In this document: piece after piece, positions 18,834 to 27,050 of the stretch
How the letters are laid out: each line of letters begins with the position of its first letter
How positions within the stretch are numbered: position 1 is the stretch's first letter
Made by a program: the position numbers and the translations under genes
The notes under the pieces: generated by a model
Seen by the model: only the letters and a program-made list of their open reading frames with translations
Told to the model about the DNA's origin: nothing
Database searches by the model: none
Assembly: GCF_015689195.1 (NCBI RefSeq)
Contig: NZ_CP065044.1
Location: forward strand, 2,790,001-2,854,000
Source of the DNA: Pectobacterium aroidearum
GTDB taxonomy: Bacteria > Pseudomonadota > Gammaproteobacteria > Enterobacterales > Enterobacteriaceae
Direction of reading: 5' to 3'
Length of the DNA: 64,000 nucleotides

Positions 18834-20522
18834 ATGTTCGGAAAAACCTGTTTCGCACTGGCATTCACCTGGCTGGCATTACCTGCACTGGCCGCATCGC
18901 CGTCCGTGCCAACGTCACCTGCTCCGCTGGAAAGTATTCACCAGAGCGGCTTTGTCTATTGCGTCAATGATGTCCTGAACACGTTTAACCCGCAGATGGC
19001 GCGCAGCGGCGTCACCATTGATACGCTGGCAGCACAGCTTTATGACCGCCTGCTGGACGTCGACCCTTATACCTATCGTCTGATGCCAGAGCTGGCTCAG
19101 CGCTGGGAAGTGCTGGACAACGGTTCGACATACCGTTTCTACCTGCGCCGCGATGTGCCGTTTCAGCGTACCGCCTGGTTCAGCCCAACCCGAAATATGA
19201 ACGCCGACGACGTAATCTTCAGCTTCCAGCGCATGCTGGACGAAAAGCATCCATATCATGATGTTAACGGCGGTGAATACCCCTATTTCGACAGCCTGCA
19301 ATTCGCCGATTCGGTACAAAGCATCCGCAAGCTAGGTGAGTATAGCGTTGAGATCCGCCTCAATAGCCCGGATGCGTCTTTCCTCTGGCATTTGGCCACG
19401 CACTACGCACCGATCCTGTCTGCGGAATACGCGCAGCGTCTGGCAAAAGAGGACAAAAAGGAGCTGCTGGATCGCGAACCAGTCGGTACCGGCCCTTATC
19501 TGCTCAATGAATACCGCAACGGGCAATATATCCGGCTGACGCGCAACGACGATTATTGGCGCGGCCTGCCACGCATGCAGCAGGTCGTTGTCGATCTCGG
19601 TTCCGGCGGTACGGGTCGCTTATCCAAGCTGCTGACGGGCGAATGTGATGTTCTCGCCTATCCGGCGGCTAGCCAGCTAACGATTCTGCGTAACGACCCT
19701 CGCCTGCGTCTCTCGCTGCGCCCTGGCATGAACGTCGCCTATCTGGCTTTCAACGTACGTAAACCCCCGTTGGATGACCGCCGCGTGCGGGAAGCCATCG
19801 CACTGGCGATCAATAACGACAGACTGATGCAGTCGATCTATTACGGCACGGCGGAAACCGCAGCGTCGATTCTGCCTCGCGCCTCATGGGCGTACGACAA
19901 TGAATCGCAAATTACGGAATATAACCCGCAGAAAGCGCGGCAAATCTTGCAGGATTTGGGGCTGACGAACCTCAACCTGCGCCTGTGGGTGCCCAGCGCC
20001 TCGCAGTCCTACAACCCCAGCCCGTTGAAAACGGCAGAGTTGATACAGGCCGATCTGGCGCAGATTGGCGTCACCGTAACCATTGTTCCGGTGGAAGGCC
20101 GTTTTCAGGAGGCGCGGTTGATGGAACTCAGCCACGATTTAACGCTGGCGGGCTGGGCAACGGACAGTAACGACCCGGACAGCTTTTTCCGACCGCTGCT
20201 AAGTTGCGCGGCGATTCGCTCCCAGAGCAACTACGCGCACTGGTGCGATCCCACGTTTGATGAAGTGCTGCAAAACGCGCTCTCATCACAACAGCTTTCT
20301 AAGCGGATTGACTATTATCAACAGGCACAGCGTATTCTGGCAGAACAATTACCCGTTCTGCCGCTGGCATCGTCATTACGACTACTGGCCTACCGCTATG
20401 ACATGAAAGGGCTGGTATTGAGCCCGTTCGGCAATGCCTCGTTCGCGGGCGTCTTCCGCGAGGATCAGCAGGCGCAGCAGAAACCCTCTGCACCGGAAAC
20501 CGTGGAGGAAGCACAGCCGTGA
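18834..20522 (+). CDS. sapA: Sap ABC transporter periplasmic binding protein
   Basis: 562 residues from ATG 18834, beginning with a signal peptide ([20 protein letters not shown]). The SBP_bac_5 fold spans the rest, with long stretches identical in my recollection to E. coli SapA ([26 protein letters not shown]). The family binds peptides, including antimicrobial peptides in some pathogens, and Sap genes have been linked to potassium uptake and putrescine export. A GTG at 18789 with GGGGAGG 9 bases upstream would give a longer N-terminus and is a real alternative start. First gene of sapABCDF; the stop overlaps the sapB GTG. Confidence 0.95.
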   Translation: MFGKTCFALAFTWLALPALAASPSVPTSPAPLESIHQSGFVYCVNDVLNTFNPQMARSGVTIDTLAAQLYDRLLDVDPYTYRLMPELAQRWEVLDNGSTYRFYLRRDVPFQRTAWFSPTRNMNADDVIFSFQRMLDEKHPYHDVNGGEYPYFDSLQFADSVQSIRKLGEYSVEIRLNSPDASFLWHLATHYAPILSAEYAQRLAKEDKKELLDREPVGTGPYLLNEYRNGQYIRLTRNDDYWRGLPRMQQVVVDLGSGGTGRLSKLLTGECDVLAYPAASQLTILRNDPRLRLSLRPGMNVAYLAFNVRKPPLDDRRVREAIALAINNDRLMQSIYYGTAETAASILPRASWAYDNESQITEYNPQKARQILQDLGLTNLNLRLWVPSASQSYNPSPLKTAELIQADLAQIGVTVTIVPVEGRFQEARLMELSHDLTLAGWATDSNDPDSFFRPLLSCAAIRSQSNYAHWCDPTFDEVLQNALSSQQLSKRIDYYQQAQRILAEQLPVLPLASSLRLLAYRYDMKGLVLSPFGNASFAGVFREDQQAQQKPSAPETVEEAQP

Positions 20523-21484
20523 TTATTTTTACCTTACGACGTCTGGTGTTACTGATAGTGACACTGTCACTACTAACATTGGTTGGCTTTAGCCTCAGCT
20601 ACTACACGCCCAATGCGCCGCTCAACGGCGCAGCGCTATTTGATGCCTATCACTTTTATCTCACCAGTCTGCTTCAGGGAGATTTTGGCCGATCCAGCAT
20701 TAACGGGCAGGCCATTAGCGAGCTGCTGAAAGAAGTGTTCCCGGCCACGATCGAGCTTTGTCTGCTGGCGTTTGCACTCTCGCTGCTGGTCGGCATTCCG
20801 CTGGGCATTACCGCCGGCGTGATGCAGAACCGCGGCGCGGATATTGTGATCAGTACGCTGGCGCTTATCGGTTTTTCCCTGCCAGTATTCTGGCTGGCGC
20901 TGCTGTTAACGCTCTTTTTCTCGCTGCACCTCGGCTGGCTGCCGGTTTCAGGCCGCTTTGACCTGCTCTATCAGGTGAAAACCGTCACCGGGTTTGCCCT
21001 GATTGACGCCTGGCTGTCAGATTCGCCACACCGTGGCGAAATGATCGTCAGCGCTATCCGCCACTTAATTCTGCCGATTACCGTGCTGGCCGTCGGGCCG
21101 ACGACTGAAGTGATCCGCCTGATGCGCGTCAGCACCACGGAAATTATCAGCAAAAACTATATTAAAGCAGCGGCCACGCGCGGACTCTCGCGTTTTACGG
21201 TCATTCGTCGCCACCTGATTCACAATGCGCTACCGCCAATCATTCCCAAACTGGGATTGCAATTTTCCACGATGCTGACGCTGACGATGATTACCGAAGT
21301 GGTCTTTAACTGGCCGGGCATCGGCCGCTGGCTGGTGAACGCCATTCGCCAGCAGGATTATGCCGCGATTTCTGCGGGCGTCATGGTAGTCGGCGCGATG
21401 GTCATCACAGTAAACATCCTGTCCGATATTTGGGGTGCTATGGCAAATCCGTTGAAACACAAGGAATGGTATGCCCTTCGATAA
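20519..21484 (+). CDS. sapB: Sap ABC transporter permease
   Basis: 321 residues, GTG start overlapping the sapA stop (GTGA). DppB-type permease with about six membrane segments and the cytoplasmic EAA loop ([24 protein letters not shown]) that contacts the ATPases. Pairs with SapC in the inner membrane. Confidence 0.96.
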   Translation: MIIFTLRRLVLLIVTLSLLTLVGFSLSYYTPNAPLNGAALFDAYHFYLTSLLQGDFGRSSINGQAISELLKEVFPATIELCLLAFALSLLVGIPLGITAGVMQNRGADIVISTLALIGFSLPVFWLALLLTLFFSLHLGWLPVSGRFDLLYQVKTVTGFALIDAWLSDSPHRGEMIVSAIRHLILPITVLAVGPTTEVIRLMRVSTTEIISKNYIKAAATRGLSRFTVIRRHLIHNALPPIIPKLGLQFSTMLTLTMITEVVFNWPGIGRWLVNAIRQQDYAAISAGVMVVGAMVITVNILSDIWGAMANPLKHKEWYALR

Positions 21485-22361
21485 CGTTTATAGCGAAAAA
21501 CGGCTGCCAAGCCGACTGGGCGATACCTGGCGGGCGTTCCATCAGGATATGCTCGCGATGATCGGGCTATACGGCTTTCTGATCCTGATTGGTCTGTGCC
21601 TGTTCGGCAAGTTTCTTGCGCCTTATGAAGTGGATCAGCAATTTTTAGGCTACCAACTGTTGCCCCCCTCCTGGTCTCACTATGGTGAAGTGTCGTTCTT
21701 TCTTGGCACCGACGATTTAGGCCGCGACCAGCTAAGCCGCCTGTTGAGCGGCGCGGCACCGACCGTCGGCGCATCGCTCATCGTCACCTACGCAGCGGCG
21801 CTGTGCGGCATCGTATTGGGCGTTTTTGCGGGCGTCACCCGCGGGCTGCGCTCTGCGATGCTCAACCATATTCTGGATACGCTGCTGTCGATTCCCTCGC
21901 TGCTGCTGGCGATTGTGGTGATTGCCTTTATCGGCCCCAAACTCGAACACGCGATGCTCGCCGTCTGGCTGGCGCTGCTGCCGCGTATGGTGCGCACCAT
22001 CTACAGCGCCGTACACGCAGAAATGGACAAAGAGTACGTGATCGCCGCTCGTCTTGACGGCGCGTCCACGTTTTATTTGGTGTGGTACGTTGTGCTGCCG
22101 AACATTGCTGCTCTGCTGATTTCCGAGTTTACCCGCGCGCTGTCGATCGCCATTCTGGATATCGCCGCGCTGGGCTTTCTCGATTTGGGTGCACAGCTGC
22201 CGACGACCGAATGGGGCGCGCTGCTTGGCAACTCGCTGGAGCTGGTTTATGCCGCACCGTGGACCGTGATGCTGCCCGGCGCGGCTATCGCGCTGAGCGT
22301 GTTAATCGTCAACCTGCTGGGCGACGGCATCCGCCGCGCGCTCGTCGCGGAAACGGAATAA
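21471..22361 (+). CDS. sapC: Sap ABC transporter permease
   Basis: 296 residues, the E. coli length. DppC-type permease with a cytoplasmic N-terminus, a periplasmic loop ([18 protein letters not shown]), and the EAA loop ([20 protein letters not shown]). It overlaps sapB by 14 bases. Confidence 0.96.
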   Translation: MPFDNVYSEKRLPSRLGDTWRAFHQDMLAMIGLYGFLILIGLCLFGKFLAPYEVDQQFLGYQLLPPSWSHYGEVSFFLGTDDLGRDQLSRLLSGAAPTVGASLIVTYAAALCGIVLGVFAGVTRGLRSAMLNHILDTLLSIPSLLLAIVVIAFIGPKLEHAMLAVWLALLPRMVRTIYSAVHAEMDKEYVIAARLDGASTFYLVWYVVLPNIAALLISEFTRALSIAILDIAALGFLDLGAQLPTTEWGALLGNSLELVYAAPWTVMLPGAAIALSVLIVNLLGDGIRRALVAETE

Positions 22362-22377
22362 GAGGCAACGACTCCCT

Positions 22378-23370
22378 ATGCCATTACTTGATATCCGTAA
22401 CCTGACGATTGAATTTCTCACCGCCGACGGCCCCGTCAAAGCCGTCGACCGCGTCAGCATGACGCTGAGCGAAGGGGAAATTCGCGGTCTGGTGGGCGAA
22501 TCTGGCTCAGGTAAAAGCCTGATCGCCAAAGCCATCTGCGGGATCACCAAAGAGAACTGGCGCGTAACCGCCGACCGCTTCCGCTTTGATGATATAGACC
22601 TGCTGCAGCTGTCGTCGCGCGAGCGGCGTAAGCTGGTCGGCCATAACGTCTCCATGATTTTTCAGGAACCGCAATCCTGTCTCGATCCGTCCGAGAGTAT
22701 CGGGCGGCAGTTGGTGCAGGCGATTCCCAGTTGGACGTATAAAGGCCGCTGGTGGCAGCGATTCAACTGGCGCAAACGCCGCGCTATCGAACTGCTGCAC
22801 CGCGTTGGGATTAAAGATCATAAAGATATTATGGGCAGCTATCCCTATGAGCTGAGCGACGGCGAGTGCCAGAAAGTGATGATTGCCATCGCGCTGGCGA
22901 ACCAGCCGCGCCTGCTGATTGCCGACGAACCCACCAACGCGATGGAATCCACCACGCAGGCGCAGATTTTCCGCCTGCTTTCACGCCTGAATCAGAACAA
23001 TAACACCACGATTCTGCTCATCAGCCATGACCTGCAAACCATGAGCAAATGGGCTGACCGGATCAACGTGCTCTATTGCGGGCAAACGGTAGAGAGCGCG
23101 ACCAGTGAAGATTTGATCACCGCGCCGCACCACCCTTATACGCAGGCGCTGATTCGCGCAATGCCCGATTTCGGTCGTTCGCTGCCGCACAAAAGCCGGC
23201 TGAACACGCTAACCGGTGCGATCCCCTCGCTGGAGCACCTGCCGATTGGCTGCCGGCTCGGTCCGCGCTGCCCGTATTCACAAAAGCAGTGTATGCAAAC
23301 ACCGCCGCTGCTTTCGGTTAAGAACCACTTATATGCCTGCCACTTCCCGCTCAACATGGAGGAACCGTAA
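22378..23370 (+). CDS. sapD: Sap ABC transporter ATPase
   Basis: 330 residues. Walker [10 protein letters not shown]-loop region, Walker [12 protein letters not shown] and H-loop LLISHD are present. The signature motif is ELSDGECQK instead of LSGGQ, a deviation also found in enterobacterial SapD. The C-terminal oligopeptide-transporter extension has [14 protein letters not shown]. In E. coli SapD also supports Trk potassium uptake. The stop overlaps the sapF start (TAATG). Confidence 0.96.
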   Translation: MPLLDIRNLTIEFLTADGPVKAVDRVSMTLSEGEIRGLVGESGSGKSLIAKAICGITKENWRVTADRFRFDDIDLLQLSSRERRKLVGHNVSMIFQEPQSCLDPSESIGRQLVQAIPSWTYKGRWWQRFNWRKRRAIELLHRVGIKDHKDIMGSYPYELSDGECQKVMIAIALANQPRLLIADEPTNAMESTTQAQIFRLLSRLNQNNNTTILLISHDLQTMSKWADRINVLYCGQTVESATSEDLITAPHHPYTQALIRAMPDFGRSLPHKSRLNTLTGAIPSLEHLPIGCRLGPRCPYSQKQCMQTPPLLSVKNHLYACHFPLNMEEP

Positions 23371-24185
23371 TGGTTGAGATGCTGCTTGAAGCCCGCAACC
23401 TGACCAAAACGTTCCGCTATCGAACCGGACTGTTCCGTCGTCAACATGTCGAGGCGGTGAAATCCGTCAGCTTTACGCTGCGTGAACGACAAACGCTCGC
23501 CATCATCGGTGAGAACGGATCGGGGAAATCGACGCTGGCTAAAATGCTGTCAGGCATGATCGCCCCGACGTCCGGCGAACTGGTTATTGACGATCACCCG
23601 CTGCATTACGGCGATTACCGCTATCGCAGCCAGCGCATCCGTATGATCTTTCAGGATGCGAGTAATGCGCTCAATCCGCGCCAGCGTATCGGGCAACTGC
23701 TGGATGTCCCGCTGCGGCTGAATACCGACCTCAGCGCCGAAGCGCGCGAACGAGCGATTAATCAGGCGCTGCAGCAGGTCGGGTTACGCCCCGATCATGC
23801 CTATTATTATCCGCATGCGCTCGCGCCGGGACAAAAACAGCGTGTCGGTCTGGCGCGCGCGCTTATCCTGCAACCGAAAGTGATTGTGGCCGATGAGGCG
23901 CTGGCATCACTGGATATGTCTATGCGGTCACAGATTATCAATCTGATGCTGGAGTTACAGGAAAAGCACGGTATCTCTTATATTTACGTGACGCAGCATC
24001 TGGGCATGATGAAGCACATCAGCGACCAGATTCTGGTGATGCAGGCTGGTGAAGTGGTCGAGCGCGGCAGTACTGCCGATGTGTTGTCCGCCCCGCTCCA
24101 CGACCTGACGAAACGTTTGATTGCCAGCCACTTCGGCGAAGCGCTCAGCGCCGACGCCTGGCGACGCGACGGCGCACAACGTTAA
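23370..24185 (+). CDS. sapF: Sap ABC transporter ATPase
   Basis: 271 residues. Walker A GENGSGKS and Walker B VIVADEALASLD are present. The signature is LAPGQKQR, the SapF-typical variant. The gene starts inside the sapD stop and closes the sap operon. Confidence 0.96.
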   Translation: MVEMLLEARNLTKTFRYRTGLFRRQHVEAVKSVSFTLRERQTLAIIGENGSGKSTLAKMLSGMIAPTSGELVIDDHPLHYGDYRYRSQRIRMIFQDASNALNPRQRIGQLLDVPLRLNTDLSAEARERAINQALQQVGLRPDHAYYYPHALAPGQKQRVGLARALILQPKVIVADEALASLDMSMRSQIINLMLELQEKHGISYIYVTQHLGMMKHISDQILVMQAGEVVERGSTADVLSAPLHDLTKRLIASHFGEALSADAWRRDGAQR

Positions 24186-24279
24186 TCTCCGCGCACAACG
24201 ACGGTATCCCCGCTACGGCCGCAGGACGGTGAAAGAAGGGAGGATACTGCTCGGAGTACCGCTACCGTCCCCAACATGG

Positions 24280-24285
24280 TAGAAT
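24280..24285 (+). promoter_or_regulatory. Candidate -10 element of the fabI promoter
   Basis: TAGAAT lies 95 bases before the fabI start in the 194-base gap after sapF, within a stretch I recall as similar upstream of E. coli fabI. No convincing -35 was identified. Confidence 0.4.
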
Positions 24286-24379
24286 CGCGCGGTTTATTCA
24301 TCTCGGTCGTCACTTGCCGCGTAGGTTTACCGGCACCGAAGTGGCGATCGCAGCAACAATGATCACAAGGATTACTGCT

Positions 24380-25168
24380 ATGGGTTTTCTTACCGGTAAG
24401 CGCATTCTGGTAACAGGTGTTGCCAGCAACCGTTCTATTGCCTACGGTATTGCACAAGCAATGCAGCGTGAAGGTGCCGAACTGGCCTTCACGTATCAGA
24501 ACGACAAATTGAAAGCACGCGTTGAAGGCTTTGCCAGCGAGCTGGGCTCCAGCATCGTTCTGCCGTGTGATGTCGCTGAAGATGCGAGCATCGAAGCACT
24601 GTTTACCGAACTGGCTAACGTATGGCCGAACTTTGATGGCTTCGTGCACTCTATTGCTTACGCACCGGGCGACCAACTGGACGGTGACTACGTTGATGCC
24701 GTGACCCGTGAAGGTTTCAACATCGCTCACGATATCAGCTCTTACAGCTTCGTCGCGATGGCGAAAGCCTGCCGTAAAATGCTGAACCCGAACTCTGCGC
24801 TGGTTACCCTGTCCTACCTGGGCGCTGAGCGCGCTATCCCGAACTATAACGTGATGGGTCTGGCAAAAGCGTCTCTGGAAGCAAACGTACGTTACATGGC
24901 GAACGCCATGGGTGCTCAGGGCGTGCGCGTTAACGCCATCTCTGCGGGCCCGATTCGTACACTGGCTGCATCCGGCATCAAAGACTTCAAGAAAATGTTG
25001 TCTCATTGCGAAGCCGTTACGCCAATCCGCCGTGTCGTTACCATTGAAGACGTGGGCAACTCTGCTGCGTTCCTGTGTTCCGATCTGGCTGCCGGTATCT
25101 CCGGTGAAGTTCTGCACGTTGACGGCGGCTTCAGCATCGCTGCAATGAACGAGCTGGAACTGAAATAA
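24380..25168 (+). CDS. fabI: Enoyl-[acyl-carrier-protein] reductase (NADH)
   Basis: 262 residues from ATG 24380 (AAGGA at 24367-24371), the standard FabI start MGFL. Reduces trans-2-enoyl-ACP in the last step of each fatty-acid elongation cycle. SDR fold with catalytic Tyr146, Tyr156 and Lys163 all present. Residues 93-94 are Ala-Tyr where E. coli has Gly-Phe; Gly93 is the site where substitution affects triclosan and diazaborine sensitivity in E. coli. Position after sapF agrees with the enterobacterial order. Confidence 0.97.
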   Translation: MGFLTGKRILVTGVASNRSIAYGIAQAMQREGAELAFTYQNDKLKARVEGFASELGSSIVLPCDVAEDASIEALFTELANVWPNFDGFVHSIAYAPGDQLDGDYVDAVTREGFNIAHDISSYSFVAMAKACRKMLNPNSALVTLSYLGAERAIPNYNVMGLAKASLEANVRYMANAMGAQGVRVNAISAGPIRTLAASGIKDFKKMLSHCEAVTPIRRVVTIEDVGNSAAFLCSDLAAGISGEVLHVDGGFSIAAMNELELK

Positions 25169-25175
25169 GTCATCA

Positions 25176-25204
25176 AAAGTAGCCTGTCCCTGATGGGCTA
25201 CTTT
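25176..25204. terminator. Hairpin after fabI
   Basis: Nine-base arms 25176-25184 and 25196-25204, ending in CTTTCCTCTCTTTCT on the plus strand. It ends fabI and overlaps the stop of the convergent minus-strand gene. Confidence 0.7.
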
Positions 25205-25557
25205 CCTCTCTTTCTCAGTAGCGCTACGTCTATCAGATAACGCAGTATATTCTGGTCATAATCCAGATCGGTACTGGTGTATTGTGCCGGGTCTCTATTG
25301 ACCCATGAGTCCGTGACCCGAACGCCGGCGGGTGAACCATCCAGTTTCACCGCATAGATAAAAAAGCCCGTCCAACTCCGATGAAAACGGAGCCAGCCGT
25401 CCTCAAAATAGATAAACCATTTATCTTCCATTTGCTTTGGAATGATGCCCTGCTTCATTGTTTCAGCTTCCTCATCCGTAAACAGCGCCTGAAAATTAAG
25501 CGGCGCAGTTTGCTGCGGTGCGGGAGCGTGTTTCCAGTCTTGTGCCTGAGCGTGCAT
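25198..25557 (-). CDS. Conserved-looking hypothetical protein
   Basis: 119 residues, ATG start, no signal peptide or membrane segment. Rich in aromatic residues in the middle (KWFIYFEDGWLRFHRSWTGFFIYAV), followed by DSWVNRDPAQY and a helical, basic C-terminus. Soluble protein of unknown function. It lies 4 bases downstream of the next unknown gene and may share a transcript with it and apbE. I do not recognise the family well enough to name it. Confidence 0.6.
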   Translation of the reverse strand: MHAQAQDWKHAPAPQQTAPLNFQALFTDEEAETMKQGIIPKQMEDKWFIYFEDGWLRFHRSWTGFFIYAVKLDGSPAGVRVTDSWVNRDPAQYTSTDLDYDQNILRYLIDVALLRKRGK

Positions 25558-25561
25558 AAAT

Positions 25562-25975
25562 TTAGTCGTTTCCTTGCGGTAAACTGGTACGAATGTGCTG
25601 CAACAAGGTAATAAAGGCCTGTTTATCCGCCAGATTATTCAGATAACTGCTGGATATCACCGTGGTATCCAGTAAGGTTATTTGCTCAATGGCACGGTGT
25701 AGCATGTGACCAAGTTCTGGGGCGTCCAGCTTGCGGGCTGCGGCATAAAGTGTATCAGCAGAGAAATCAAACGCATCAAAGCCACAGCAGGCTGACACGC
25801 ACTCGGTTTCAATAATCTGCCATAAAGGTAACAAGCCTTCGAGCACGTCATCGACATTAACAGCCAAATGATGCCGCCCGGTTAAATCGGGTAAGACAAT
25901 ACGTTCGTTATCCCCTATCGGGATAAAATCTTCCTTAATAAACGCCACGTTATTCACTTTCCGGCTCAGATCCAA
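25562..25975 (-). CDS. Hypothetical protein with uncertain start
   Basis: Up to 137 residues. The reading frame opens with TTG 25975, 3 bases past the apbE stop; GTG 25948 with GGAA upstream is an alternative that would remove 9 residues. Soluble and acidic, with a CCGFDAFDFS segment. Possibly a DUF6331-like protein, but this is a weak recollection. Tight spacing to apbE and to the next gene suggests co-transcription and coupled translation. Confidence 0.55.
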   Translation of the reverse strand: MDLSRKVNNVAFIKEDFIPIGDNERIVLPDLTGRHHLAVNVDDVLEGLLPLWQIIETECVSACCGFDAFDFSADTLYAAARKLDAPELGHMLHRAIEQITLLDTTVISSSYLNNLADKQAFITLLQHIRTSLPQGND

Positions 25976-25978
25976 CCT

Positions 25979-26950
25979 TCACCGTATAGTCGCCGAATAA
26001 TCCGTATCCAGCAATTCAAACGTATGATGTTGCTGAGAAGAAAAGATGATCTCTTTACTCTTTGTCACAAAGATGGCCTCAATGTCCGGCTGATGTTGTA
26101 GAAACTCAATGCCCGCGTTCACGCCCATACCGTAGAGCAGCGTGGTGTAGATATCACCGTCGAGAGAATCATTCGAGATAACCGTTACGCTGTGCAGTTC
26201 ATTATCCAGCGGATAACCCGTCCGAGGATCGATAATATGATGGTAGATGCGATCGTCCACGGTAAAAAAGCGCTCATAAACGCCGGATGTCACCACGGAT
26301 TTGTTCTTCACCTTAATGATGCCAAGCAGGCTATCGCGATCCGCAAAAGGCTTCTGCAACCCGACGCTCCATAGCCCTTGCTCATCCGTCAGCGCGCTGC
26401 CGATAGCCAGCACGTTTCCCCCCAGATTGATCAGCGCATCCTGAATCGCATGTTGATGCAGAACATCCCGGACGATATCGGCAATATAGCCTTTCGCAAT
26501 CGCCCCCAGATCGATCTCCATTCCGGCGCTTTCTAGCAATACGGTACAATCCTGCTCTCTGAGAATAATGCGCTCGGGATGTGTCAATGCCAGCGCTCGT
26601 TGTATCGATTCGCTGTCAGGCACCGTGCTGCCGCTAAAACCGATTTTCCAGAGTTTGACGACGGGGCCTATCGCCACATTAAAGCCGCTATTTTCAATCA
26701 GACTCACCGCTTTAGCGCGCTTAATCAGCGCAAAGACAACCGGGCTGACCGGCACAGACGCTTTTCCCGCCTCGTGATTGATACTCATCACTTCCGACTG
26801 CGCCCGATTAACAGTTAGCAGGTCTTCAAGCTGCTTGATGCGCAGGAAAACTTGCCTGACAGCGGTTTCATCATGAACAAAGAGTTTGAGCAGAATGGGG
26901 CTACCCATGAGATGAACGGAATAGACGTAAGCATTATCGACAGAAGGCAT
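25979..26950 (-). CDS. apbE: FAD:protein FMN transferase
   Basis: 323 residues from ATG 26950, chosen because GGAG lies 7 bases upstream (26977 is a weaker alternative). ApbE/flavin transferases attach FMN covalently to a Thr/Ser of FMN_bind domains. The family pattern is visible: MGSPILL near the N-terminus, GAIAKGYIADIV, NLGGNVLAIGS, and TSGVYERFF/HIIDPRTGYP. There is no signal peptide, so it acts in the cytoplasm. It lies 100 bases after the gene for a flavoprotein with an FMN_bind domain, its obvious substrate. Confidence 0.92.
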   Translation of the reverse strand: MPSVDNAYVYSVHLMGSPILLKLFVHDETAVRQVFLRIKQLEDLLTVNRAQSEVMSINHEAGKASVPVSPVVFALIKRAKAVSLIENSGFNVAIGPVVKLWKIGFSGSTVPDSESIQRALALTHPERIILREQDCTVLLESAGMEIDLGAIAKGYIADIVRDVLHQHAIQDALINLGGNVLAIGSALTDEQGLWSVGLQKPFADRDSLLGIIKVKNKSVVTSGVYERFFTVDDRIYHHIIDPRTGYPLDNELHSVTVISNDSLDGDIYTTLLYGMGVNAGIEFLQHQPDIEAIFVTKSKEIIFSSQQHHTFELLDTDYSATIR

Positions 26951-27050
26951 ACGGTAGCTCCAATGAACGAACGGCAATACAGAGAGGGAAGCATCGGAAA
27001 ATCGCGGACGCCCTTTCAGACGCCCGCCAGTATACCTACTGTTTTATCAC

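Noticed and set aside
24182..25117. 311-codon antisense frame over fabI
   Set aside because: Lies entirely over the highly conserved fabI gene; low-complexity shadow sequence.
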